A program made the position numbers and the translations under genes. Below, piece by piece: positions 17,578 to 25,421 of a DNA stretch of 64,000 nt. The DNA comes from Aquiflexum sp. TKW24L (lineage in GTDB: Bacteria > Bacteroidota > Bacteroidia > Cytophagales > Cyclobacteriaceae): contig NZ_JAMFLG010000021.1 in assembly GCF_023502205.1 (NCBI RefSeq), positions 29,689 to 93,688 of the forward strand. The letters are read 5' to 3'. The notes beneath the pieces are model-generated. The model had not been told where the DNA came from, made no database searches, and saw only the letters and a list, made by a program, of their open reading frames with translations. The number at the start of each line of letters is the position of its first letter. Position 1 is the first letter of the stretch.

Positions 17578-18610
17578 GTTGACCATCGCCCTGTCAGGAC
17601 TGAATAACATCGACAGCCCGGGTCCCGGGATTCCCGTGGTCAGAGGCTTGAGGGATTCCGATTCCATCGAGGCCCGCATCATCGGATTGGTCTACGACAA
17701 CCTCGAGCCGGGCCCCTACATGCATGACTTGGTGGACAAATCATACAAAGTCCCCTATCCCTCTGACGGGGTGGAGCCGTTTTTGGAAAGGATACGCTAC
17801 ATCCATCAGGTAGAAAAAATTGATGTCCTCATCCCTAATTTTGATTCGGAGCTTTTCACTTTTATGAAATCCGAAAAAATCCTGCGGGAAATGGGAATCC
17901 GCACTTTTCTCCCTACCCTACAGCAATTCGAAGAAAGAAACAAATCCAAACTTCCGGAATACGGCAAAAAGTATGGGGTCAATGTTCCCTACAGTGCGCC
18001 GATTACGAGTGTCGAGGACTTCAGGAAAATGCAGGATAAGTTTGAGTTTCCTGTCGTAGTCAAAGGAAAATTCTATGATGCCTACATCGCCTATGACATG
18101 GATCAGGTAGCGCTGTATTTCAATAAAATTGCTGCCAAATGGGGTCTTCCCATTGTCATCCAGGAATTTGTCCGGGGTACGGAAGTCAACGTGATTGCCT
18201 TGGGTGATGGCAAAGGCAATACGGTTGGCGCCGTTCCCATGCGCAAAACCTACATCACAGACAAGGGAAAAGCTTGGGGAGGAATCACCTTGGAAGACCC
18301 AACCATGATGGACCTCACCTACAAAATCATCTCCCAGACCAAGTGGCGTGGGGGCATGGAACTCGAGCTCATCCGGACCACCAAGAATGAACTCTATATG
18401 ATTGAAATCAACCCGAGGCTTCCGGCTTGGGTCTATCTCGCCGTGGCAGCGGGCCAAAATCTCCCTGAGGCTTTGGTCAAATTGGCCATGGACATTCCGG
18501 TTGCGCCTTTTACAAAGTACGATATCGGCAAAATGTTTATCCGATACTCATTTGACCTGATCGTTGAATTACATGAATTTGAAAAGTTGTCCACCAAAGG
18601 AGAACTTTGA
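17564..18610 (+). CDS. ATP-grasp ligase
   Basis: A 348-residue carbamoyl-phosphate-synthase/PylC-like ATP-grasp protein. The N-terminal pre-ATP-grasp fold ('LTIALSGLNNIDSPGPGIP', residues 6-24) is followed by the ATP-binding domain: 'FEFPVVVKGKFYDAYIA' (lysine for ATP phosphates), 'PIVIQEFVRGTEVNVIAL' (adenine clamp) and the metal-binding end 'ELYMIEINPRLPAWVYLA'. The family joins a carboxylate to an amine or thiol through an acyl-phosphate. The substrate is unknown. It overlaps the PqqD-like gene by 14 bases and is followed 21 bases later by a decarboxylase, so the three probably work together. Confidence 0.85.
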   Translation: MEKIKLTIALSGLNNIDSPGPGIPVVRGLRDSDSIEARIIGLVYDNLEPGPYMHDLVDKSYKVPYPSDGVEPFLERIRYIHQVEKIDVLIPNFDSELFTFMKSEKILREMGIRTFLPTLQQFEERNKSKLPEYGKKYGVNVPYSAPITSVEDFRKMQDKFEFPVVVKGKFYDAYIAYDMDQVALYFNKIAAKWGLPIVIQEFVRGTEVNVIALGDGKGNTVGAVPMRKTYITDKGKAWGGITLEDPTMMDLTYKIISQTKWRGGMELELIRTTKNELYMIEINPRLPAWVYLAVAAGQNLPEALVKLAMDIPVAPFTKYDIGKMFIRYSFDLIVELHEFEKLSTKGEL

Positions 18611-18631
18611 ATCAATAAGACTTAAAAACCC

Positions 18632-19990
18632 ATGACAAAGCTAGCTTTTGAAAGACCGATTATACAGCGGATCAATGCCGGTTTGCCAAGCAAATACGGC
18701 ATGTCGCACCGCTTGGAACCGCTTAGCCATATCGATGGCACGCCGATCAAAGACCTGATCGGGGAGTTTGGTTCTCCGCTATTTGTCCTCTCTGAATCCA
18801 CCATCCGCAAAACTTACAAGGAAGCCCACCGGGCCTTCAGCAGCCGATACCCCAATGTGCAGTTTGCCTGGTCCTACAAAACCAATTACCTCAATGCCGT
18901 CTGCAATGTCTTCCATCAGGAAGGCGCTTGGGCAGAAGTGGTCTCCGGATTTGAATATGACAAAGCGATTGCCAACGGCGTCCCCGGTGAACTTATTCTC
19001 TTCAATGGCCCTGACAAGAGTACCGAAGACCTCCAAAAAGCCATTAGGAACAATTCCCTGATCCATATCGACCACTTCGATGAGCTGTATGAAATCATCC
19101 ACCTCAGCAAGGAAATGACTGAGCGGCCCAAAGTCGCCATCCGTGTCAACATGGACACAGGCATCTATCCCAAATGGGACAGGTTTGGATTCAATTATGA
19201 AAACGGGGAAGCTTGGGATGCGCTCAACAGGATCATGGCCAACAAAAACCTCGACCTGATGGGACTTCATACCCACATCGGCACCTATATGATGAGCGTG
19301 GATGCTTATAGAATTGCCGCAGGCAAATTGGCCGACCTTGCCATCAAATTGGAGCGCAAGCATGGCCATGTCCTCAAATACATCGACATGGGCGGGGGCT
19401 TTGCTTCCAAAAACACGCTCCGTGGCGCTTACTATCCGGGTACAGACACCGCACCTTCTTTTGATGACTTTGCGGAAGCCATCACCTCAGTACTCATGAG
19501 TTCCGACATCAAGCCCGACCACCTTCCCATGCTGATCCTCGAAACGGGGAGAGCCATGATCGACGATGCAGGCTACCTTGTCGGCACAGTCATCGCCAAC
19601 AAGAGACTGGCAGATGGAAGAAGGGCCACCATCTTGGATGCGGGAGTGAATCTGCTCTTTACTGCCTTTTGGTACGAGCATGACATCAGGCCTGTGCAGC
19701 CGGTATCCGACCAAACCGAAGACACGACCCTGTATGGTCCTCTCTGCATGAATATCGATGTCATCCGTGGCAATGTGATGTTTCCCCTTCTCAAAAAAGG
19801 AGACCAATATGTGATCAAAAGAGTGGGTGCCTATAACAATACCCAATGGATGCAATTCATCACCCTCCGGCCAAATGTGGTGATGCTCGATTCCAAAGGA
19901 AATCCTCATCTGATCAGAAAAAGAGAAGTGCTCGAGACAATCAATTCTCAGGAAGTGATGCCGGAGCATCTGAAGCAATTCAAACTCTAG
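18632..19990 (+). CDS. type III PLP-dependent decarboxylase (LysA/ornithine-decarboxylase fold)
   Basis: A 452-residue alanine-racemase-fold enzyme. Seen: PLP lysine in 'AWSYKTNYLNA' (K83), 'GLHTHIGTYM', the phosphate loop 'YIDMGGGFAS', 'LILETGRAMIDDAGY' and the catalytic cysteine in 'LYGPLCMNIDVI' (Cys about 372). All the residues needed for decarboxylation are present. The N-terminal extension of about 40 residues is longer than in LysA. Clustering with PqqD and ATP-grasp genes, not lysine genes, argues against a role in lysine synthesis. A formal parallel is BtrK of butirosin biosynthesis, which decarboxylates an aminoacyl group attached by the ATP-grasp BtrJ. Substrate unknown. Confidence 0.8.
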   Translation: MTKLAFERPIIQRINAGLPSKYGMSHRLEPLSHIDGTPIKDLIGEFGSPLFVLSESTIRKTYKEAHRAFSSRYPNVQFAWSYKTNYLNAVCNVFHQEGAWAEVVSGFEYDKAIANGVPGELILFNGPDKSTEDLQKAIRNNSLIHIDHFDELYEIIHLSKEMTERPKVAIRVNMDTGIYPKWDRFGFNYENGEAWDALNRIMANKNLDLMGLHTHIGTYMMSVDAYRIAAGKLADLAIKLERKHGHVLKYIDMGGGFASKNTLRGAYYPGTDTAPSFDDFAEAITSVLMSSDIKPDHLPMLILETGRAMIDDAGYLVGTVIANKRLADGRRATILDAGVNLLFTAFWYEHDIRPVQPVSDQTEDTTLYGPLCMNIDVIRGNVMFPLLKKGDQYVIKRVGAYNNTQWMQFITLRPNVVMLDSKGNPHLIRKREVLETINSQEVMPEHLKQFKL

Positions 19991-20020
19991 AATTATCCGC
20001 ACCAAGCTAAATCAGCTTCC

Positions 20021-22201
20021 ATGAAAAAGTTTGAATGGTTAGGTCAGTCCCTGTTCAACAGTTATGCGCAGGTGTTTTTCTCCAACAACAAATGGTTTGG
20101 GATCATCCTCCTATTCATCACTTTCGTGGATGTTTATGTCGGTTTTTTTGGACTGACAGCGGTTTTGGCGGCTTTGTTTACCGCCTATTTTATCGGACTC
20201 TATGAGCCAAATATCCGTCAAGGTTATTATGGATTCAATGCCCTGCTCGTCGGGGTGGGCTTGGGAATCTACTTTGAGCCCGGAGTTTTGCTCTTTGTTC
20301 TGGTATTGATTGCAGGGATTTTGACAGTCTTCATTTCTGTGACGATGGAAGGAGTTTTGGGTAAATATGGCCTCCCCTACCTGAGTATCCCCTTTATCCT
20401 TGTTTTTTGGATGGTCAGGCTCGCCACACGGGAGTTTGGGGAATTGGGACTGAGTGAAAGAGGGGTTTATATCCTGAATGACCTCTACCTCTTAGGTGGC
20501 AGCTCACTCGTCAACATGTACGAATGGTGGAACCAACTCCCCATGCCACTTTCCCTCAAAGCCTATTTCCTTTCCCTTGGGGCCATATTTTTCCAGTCCA
20601 ATGTCTTTGCGGGTGTCCTTGCAGCCTTGGGAATCCTGATCTATTCCCGAATCGCATTTACCCTTTCACTTTGGGGATTTTACATCGCCTATGTTTTCTA
20701 CCTGCTTTTGGGAATTCCATTTTCCGAAGTATCATTCAGCTATATTGGATTCAATTACATCCTTACCGCCATTGCCCTAGGGGGATATTTCATCATTCCG
20801 AGCCGCAGTTCTTACCTTGGTCTCATCGCCATTATCCCAGTGGTCACGATCTTAGGTATTGCCCTGCAACAGGTTTTCAACTTGATCTACTTACCGATCC
20901 ACTCTTTTCCTTTCAACCTTGCTACCTTGACTTTTCTCTATGCACTGAAGTTTCGGGTGGACAATAGAATTGGTCTCAGCACGATTTTTTGGCAGCAAAA
21001 TTCCCCCGAAAAAAACCTCTACAGCTTCAGTAATTTTCAGAAAAGATTTGGGGAAGACAGCCCGGTACCTATTTACCTTCCATTCTTTGGCGAATGGACC
21101 GTCACCCAAGGACACAATGGTACTTATACCCACAAGGACGCTTGGCGGCATGCTTGGGATTTTGAAATCAAAGATGAGCAAAACAAGACTTATAAGGAGG
21201 AAGGGGATTTTCCTTTGGATTATTACTGCTTTGACAAAAACATCCTCTCACCTGCAGATGGGACAGTAGAAGCCGTGGTCAACGACATTCTGGACAATCC
21301 CATTGGGGCAAATAACTTGGAGAAAAACTGGGGAAACACCATCATCATCAAGCACGCGGACTTCCTCTATAGCAAACTGAGTCATCTCAAACAAGGCTCC
21401 ATCCTACCCAAACCTGGTGACAAGGTCAAGAAAGGAGAAGTCATCGGGAAGTGTGGCAACTCGGGAAATTCACCCTATCCCCACCTCCACTTTCAGATTC
21501 AGGCAACGCCGCATATTGGGTCCAAGACACTCGACTACAGGATCACGGATGTGTGGATGAGGGTAAAGGGTAAAGAAAAACTCATGTCTGCCGCCAATCC
21601 CAAGGAAGATGCAGTGGTAAGTTCGCTGCTACCTGAAAATGATTTGAAGAAAGCATTCTCGTTAGTGGTCGGCAACAAACTCCACTTTGAAACCGAGGAT
21701 GGAAAGCGGCATGAATGGGAAGTCAAAAGGGATTACAGCCTCAACAAATACCTTGAATGCCTACAGACCGGCTCCAAAGCCTACTTCAAACTCGATGAGG
21801 CGATGCTTCATTTCACGAATTTCGAAGGAGATAGAAAATCCCTTCTCTATGCATTCTATCTCTCTGCCTTCATGGTGAGTTTCGGATTTACCGACGGACT
21901 CAAGCTAAAAGATAGGTTTCCGGTTCACATGGTTTTCCATGTCAATACCATCTTCCTGCAAGATTTCATTGCCCCTTTTTACCAATACCTCAAAGGGGAA
22001 TTTCACCTGACCTATCCCGAAAAAAACAAAGGCTTCTCCTCAAAACCCCTTTCCCTCAAAGGCCAAATTCTCAAGAAATCATGGGGAAGAACCTTGGATG
22101 TTTCGGAGTTTGAATTTGTATTGGATGGCGGAGGACTCAAGACATTCGGATTTAAAAACAACAAAAACCAAATTCTGGCAACATGTATCTACGACAGTTA
22201 A
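20021..22201 (+). CDS. urea transporter-M23 peptidase fusion protein
   Basis: A 726-residue two-domain protein. Residues 1-320 are a urea-transporter (UT) domain with both internal repeats: 'YYGFNALLVGVGLG' with 'LPYLSIPFILVFW', and 'GFNYILTAIALGG' with 'LPIHSFPFNLATL'. Residues about 345-500 are a LytM/M23-like metallopeptidase domain: 'SPADGTVEAVV', 'KLSHLKQGS', 'GDKVKKGEVIGKCGNSGNSP' and the zinc motif 'PHLHFQI'. The first zinc motif is variant ('RHAWDFEI', not HxxxD). Residues 510-726 are unassigned. The peptidase is probably periplasmic. It starts 30 bases after the decarboxylase, suggesting it exports or deploys that pathway's product at the envelope; that is inference. Confidence 0.8.
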   Translation: MKKFEWLGQSLFNSYAQVFFSNNKWFGIILLFITFVDVYVGFFGLTAVLAALFTAYFIGLYEPNIRQGYYGFNALLVGVGLGIYFEPGVLLFVLVLIAGILTVFISVTMEGVLGKYGLPYLSIPFILVFWMVRLATREFGELGLSERGVYILNDLYLLGGSSLVNMYEWWNQLPMPLSLKAYFLSLGAIFFQSNVFAGVLAALGILIYSRIAFTLSLWGFYIAYVFYLLLGIPFSEVSFSYIGFNYILTAIALGGYFIIPSRSSYLGLIAIIPVVTILGIALQQVFNLIYLPIHSFPFNLATLTFLYALKFRVDNRIGLSTIFWQQNSPEKNLYSFSNFQKRFGEDSPVPIYLPFFGEWTVTQGHNGTYTHKDAWRHAWDFEIKDEQNKTYKEEGDFPLDYYCFDKNILSPADGTVEAVVNDILDNPIGANNLEKNWGNTIIIKHADFLYSKLSHLKQGSILPKPGDKVKKGEVIGKCGNSGNSPYPHLHFQIQATPHIGSKTLDYRITDVWMRVKGKEKLMSAANPKEDAVVSSLLPENDLKKAFSLVVGNKLHFETEDGKRHEWEVKRDYSLNKYLECLQTGSKAYFKLDEAMLHFTNFEGDRKSLLYAFYLSAFMVSFGFTDGLKLKDRFPVHMVFHVNTIFLQDFIAPFYQYLKGEFHLTYPEKNKGFSSKPLSLKGQILKKSWGRTLDVSEFEFVLDGGGLKTFGFKNNKNQILATCIYDS

Positions 22202-23532
22202 TGCCCGGAATCCTTTTGCTCTTGGTCTGCACTTCTTTGGCACAGGCCCAACAACAAAAAAGCCTCTCCCAAGTGGATGCGTTGACCTATTCCCTTTTCC
22301 AAAAAAAGGAATGGCAAGGCCTCATCAAGGAAGGCAATGAAGCGCTTCAGGACGGTATCGATTATTACTACCTGCGGGTGAGAATGGGAATGGCCTATTA
22401 TGAAATAGGTAATTATCATTTGGCTTCGACACATTTCGAAAAGGCAATCCACATGAATAGCAGTGAAGAGTACCTTCAGGAATACCTTTTTTATGCATAC
22501 CTGTTGGCGGGAAGGTCCGCTGAAGCAAAAGTCATAGCAGCAGATTTTTCTCCTTCTATGAAACAAAAGACAAAAATCGGTACCGTCAAATTCATTGAAA
22601 AGCTTGACCTCGCCTACAATTATACCGGCCTGACCGACCAAAATGTGGTAGATGGATTTACGGCTTCCCTCAGCCCCGATTTGGAAGGAAGTCAGTTTAT
22701 CCCAAACCAGCACCACTATTTCTTCGCAGGTCTGCAGCATGGATTCAGCCCAAGGCTAACACTCTACCACGGCATTTCGACTTTGCAGGTCAGCCACCTT
22801 CTCTACAGCCAATCCGAAAGCGAAATCCTCCTTGACAGGGATTATCAGTCCAGCCTTTTCCAATATTATGCCGCCGCCAATGTCCTTTTGGCAAAAGGCC
22901 TCAGTCTGATGGGTGGACTCCATTATATCAATATCAACTATTCATTGCAGGTCCAAAATCAGGTGGGTCAAGGTCCCAATGTCATCACCCGGGAAATAAA
23001 CCAAACCGATACCGACATGGTCTATTTTGGTTCGCTGCAAAAAAGATGGTCCTATTTCAGTCTTGGAGGATCCTATTATTACGGCACTCTTGCCAATGCA
23101 CGGCAAGATCAAAAGGACCTCAAACTCATCCTCTATCCCAAAGGAAACCTGAACCTCTACACAGTTTCGGTTTTGTCCCACCAAAGGCAACAAAGCGACA
23201 CGAGGCCGACGACCAACCGCATAGTCTTTGAACAACAGATCGGCACCAAGTTCAACAACCACCTATGGCTCGAAGCCTATGGCAGCTTTGGTGAAATGGA
23301 AAACTTCCTGCTCAATGACGGCCTTGTGGTCTTCAACAGGCTGGACAAAATCACGCAAAGAATCGGTGCCAGGGCCATCATCCTCCCCAATCCCCGATGG
23401 AGCATTACCCTGGATTATACCCTATTCACCAACCAAAGTGAATTCAATACAGGCGGTTCCGAATCCGAACCCCTCAACTTACAGGAATACAACATTCAAT
23501 CCCTAACCGGCATCTTATCATGGAGATTCTAG
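22183..23532 (+). CDS. exported TPR + outer-membrane beta-barrel protein (YaiO-like)
   Basis: A 449-residue protein with a signal peptide ('LMPGILLLLVCTSLAQAQ'), two or three TPR-like helical repeats (residues about 35-125, 'VRMGMAYYEIGNYHLASTHF'), then about 300 residues of alternating beta strands ending in the outer-membrane signature 'LSWRF'. This is the layout of YaiO-type barrels. It overlaps the UT-M23 gene by 19 bases; an alternative ATG at 22201 forms a TAATG junction with the UT-M23 stop but would lose the positive charge of the signal peptide. It could be the outer-membrane exit of the cluster. Confidence 0.7.
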   Translation: MYLRQLMPGILLLLVCTSLAQAQQQKSLSQVDALTYSLFQKKEWQGLIKEGNEALQDGIDYYYLRVRMGMAYYEIGNYHLASTHFEKAIHMNSSEEYLQEYLFYAYLLAGRSAEAKVIAADFSPSMKQKTKIGTVKFIEKLDLAYNYTGLTDQNVVDGFTASLSPDLEGSQFIPNQHHYFFAGLQHGFSPRLTLYHGISTLQVSHLLYSQSESEILLDRDYQSSLFQYYAAANVLLAKGLSLMGGLHYININYSLQVQNQVGQGPNVITREINQTDTDMVYFGSLQKRWSYFSLGGSYYYGTLANARQDQKDLKLILYPKGNLNLYTVSVLSHQRQQSDTRPTTNRIVFEQQIGTKFNNHLWLEAYGSFGEMENFLLNDGLVVFNRLDKITQRIGARAIILPNPRWSITLDYTLFTNQSEFNTGGSESEPLNLQEYNIQSLTGILSWRF

Positions 23533-24179
23533 CAAAACAAATAAATCCAAAATCCAACCGGATCCTAAAAACAGAAATCCTGGTTTTGGCATTTCTGATC
23601 GCTTTGATCACCGCATTCAATGCGCAGGCACAGGACAAGGTCACGGATGCTTTCCGAGAAAGCTACACCCTCGAAAAATCCCAAAACTTCAATGCTGCCA
23701 TTGATAAATTGATTTCAGTATATCAGGCAGATTCCTACGAACTCAACTTGAGGTTAGGTTGGCTGCACTACCAAGCTTCCAAGCTTGACCAAGCCACAGG
23801 ATATTACAACAAGGCCGTGGCCTTAAAACCTTATGCCATCGAACCCAAGCTTGGCGTGGTCCTCCCGCTCTCTGTGCAGGGCAAATGGGACGAAATCCTC
23901 GACATCTACCGCCAAATTCTACAGACTGATCCCCAAAACAGCCTCGTGAATTACCGCGTGGGATTGATCTATTACAACCTTGGAGATTTTGCAAAGGCAG
24001 ATCCCTTCCTAGAGAAAGTCGTCAACCTCTATCCATTCGATTATGATGGATTGCTACTCCTAGCATGGAACAAACTCAGCCTGCAGAAGTCCAGGGAAGC
24101 CAAGGTTCTGTTCCAAAAAGTACTGCTGAACAATCCCAGCGACGAATCCGCCTTGGAAGGACTTAAGATGATCAAATAA
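23520..24179 (+). CDS. exported TPR protein
   Basis: A 219-residue protein with a signal peptide (residues about 17-38, 'LVLAFLIALITAFNAQAQ') followed by four TPR repeats, for example 'LRLGWLHYQASKLDQATGYY' and 'YRVGLIYYNLGDFAKADPFL'. Periplasmic TPR proteins act as scaffolds. The ATG overlaps the last codons of the barrel gene by 13 bases, so the two are translationally coupled and probably interact. Confidence 0.75.
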   Translation: MEILAKQINPKSNRILKTEILVLAFLIALITAFNAQAQDKVTDAFRESYTLEKSQNFNAAIDKLISVYQADSYELNLRLGWLHYQASKLDQATGYYNKAVALKPYAIEPKLGVVLPLSVQGKWDEILDIYRQILQTDPQNSLVNYRVGLIYYNLGDFAKADPFLEKVVNLYPFDYDGLLLLAWNKLSLQKSREAKVLFQKVLLNNPSDESALEGLKMIK

Positions 24180-24212
24180 CAGATTCTACTCCGACATCCA
24201 TTTTCCATGTAA

Positions 24213-24707
24213 ATGATAGACACCATGATTACCAAGAGACTCATAATTCTATCTCTGCTGCCCGCCTTGTTGTGGATCGGCATCCTTTTGTACCTGCATC
24301 AGAATAATAAGAACGAAGTCCCCATACAGCTCCAAAAGAGTGAACAGAACCTAGAGGGCCTAGTACTGATGGACGGGTATTGCTTTGCCTGTCATCATCC
24401 GGGAATGAGAGGAGGGCCGGCTGGAAGAACAGCCCCGCCAATGTTTAGAGTTCGGGAGCATTACCTTAGGGAAGGAATGGCAAGGGAGGAGTTTGTAGGT
24501 CCCATTATTGCCTATGTGCAGCATCCCAGTCAGGACAAATCCAAAATGCCCGGAGCCATCCGAAACTTTGGGCTGATGCCTCCGCTGTCCGTGGACCAAA
24601 AGGACTTGACCACCATTGTAAATTACATGTATGACCATGACCTTGCATCCGAAGAATGGAATGAGGAATGGAGGCAGTTTAAAAAGCTGGGAAATCAACC
24701 TCTCTGA
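24213..24707 (+). CDS. membrane-anchored c-type cytochrome
   Basis: A 164-residue protein with one N-terminal membrane segment (residues about 9-28) and one haem c site CFACH (Cys57, Cys60, His61). The axial methionine is probably in 'FGLMPPLS' near residue 125. A second ATG four codons on (24225) is equally possible. It sits 33 bases after the TPR gene on the same strand. It would carry electrons in the periplasm; no oxidase or reductase partner is nearby, so its tie to the upstream cluster is uncertain. Confidence 0.8.
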   Translation: MIDTMITKRLIILSLLPALLWIGILLYLHQNNKNEVPIQLQKSEQNLEGLVLMDGYCFACHHPGMRGGPAGRTAPPMFRVREHYLREGMAREEFVGPIIAYVQHPSQDKSKMPGAIRNFGLMPPLSVDQKDLTTIVNYMYDHDLASEEWNEEWRQFKKLGNQPL

Positions 24708-24736
24708 AAGAAAAAACCCACCAAAACAACACAGCC

Positions 24737-25411
24737 ATGAAATACCTGATCTTTCTATTTTTATTTCTGCTCCCGCAAACAGACCCCTACAAAGTCCGGA
24801 GGGAGCAGATGGTCAAAAATCAGATCGAAGCTCGGGGAATTGCTAACCGGGATATTCTCGAGGCCATGAGAAAAGTACCCCGGCATCTATTGGTTCCCGA
24901 AGACCAAAGAGAGTATGCCTATGAAGACCGGCCACTTCCCATCGGTGACGGTCAGACCATTTCTCAGCCATACATAGTCGCATACATGACGGACCTGATC
25001 GCTCCAAAAAAATACATGAAAGTCTTGGAGATTGGGACAGGTTCTGGGTATCAGGCTGCTGTTTTGGCTGAAATGGTTGAGGAAGTCTATACCATTGAGA
25101 TCGTGGAAAACCTCGGAAAACGTGCAAAAAAGGATTTAGACAACTTAGGCTACACCAATATCAATTGCCGGATCGGGGACGGCTATCAAGGTTGGAAAGA
25201 AAATAGTCCCTTTGATGCTATCATCGTCACTGCGGCGGCGGAGAAAGTGCCCCAACCGCTGATCGAGCAACTCAAAGAGGGTGGTAAAATGGTCATTCCC
25301 GTAGGACCTCAAGGAAAAGTACAAGACCTGCTATTGCTCGAAAAATCCAAAGGCCAGATCAAAACCACCAACCTTGGCCCGGTGAGGTTTGTGCCTTTTA
25401 CAAGAAAGTAA
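24737..25411 (+). CDS. protein-L-isoaspartate O-methyltransferase with signal-like N-terminus
   Basis: A 224-residue PIMT. Seen: 'RREQMVKNQIEARGI', 'DGQTISQPYIVAYM', the SAM-binding 'VLEIGTGSGYQAAVL' and 'DAIIVTAAAEKVPQPL'. The enzyme methylates isoaspartyl residues in damaged proteins using S-adenosylmethionine. The first 15 residues ('MKYLIFLFLFLLPQT') form a short hydrophobic segment like a signal peptide or anchor, unlike the cytoplasmic paralogue at 49126-49782. SAM would not be expected in the periplasm, so the segment may simply anchor it. It ends the plus-strand run and converges on the T9SS gene, 10 bases apart. Confidence 0.85.
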   Translation: MKYLIFLFLFLLPQTDPYKVRREQMVKNQIEARGIANRDILEAMRKVPRHLLVPEDQREYAYEDRPLPIGDGQTISQPYIVAYMTDLIAPKKYMKVLEIGTGSGYQAAVLAEMVEEVYTIEIVENLGKRAKKDLDNLGYTNINCRIGDGYQGWKENSPFDAIIVTAAAEKVPQPLIEQLKEGGKMVIPVGPQGKVQDLLLLEKSKGQIKTTNLGPVRFVPFTRK

Positions 25412-25421
25412 TTGATTTTCC

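Noticed and set aside
18779..19369. 196-codon antisense open frame in the decarboxylase gene
   Set aside because: Shadow of a real gene with clear catalytic motifs on the other strand.
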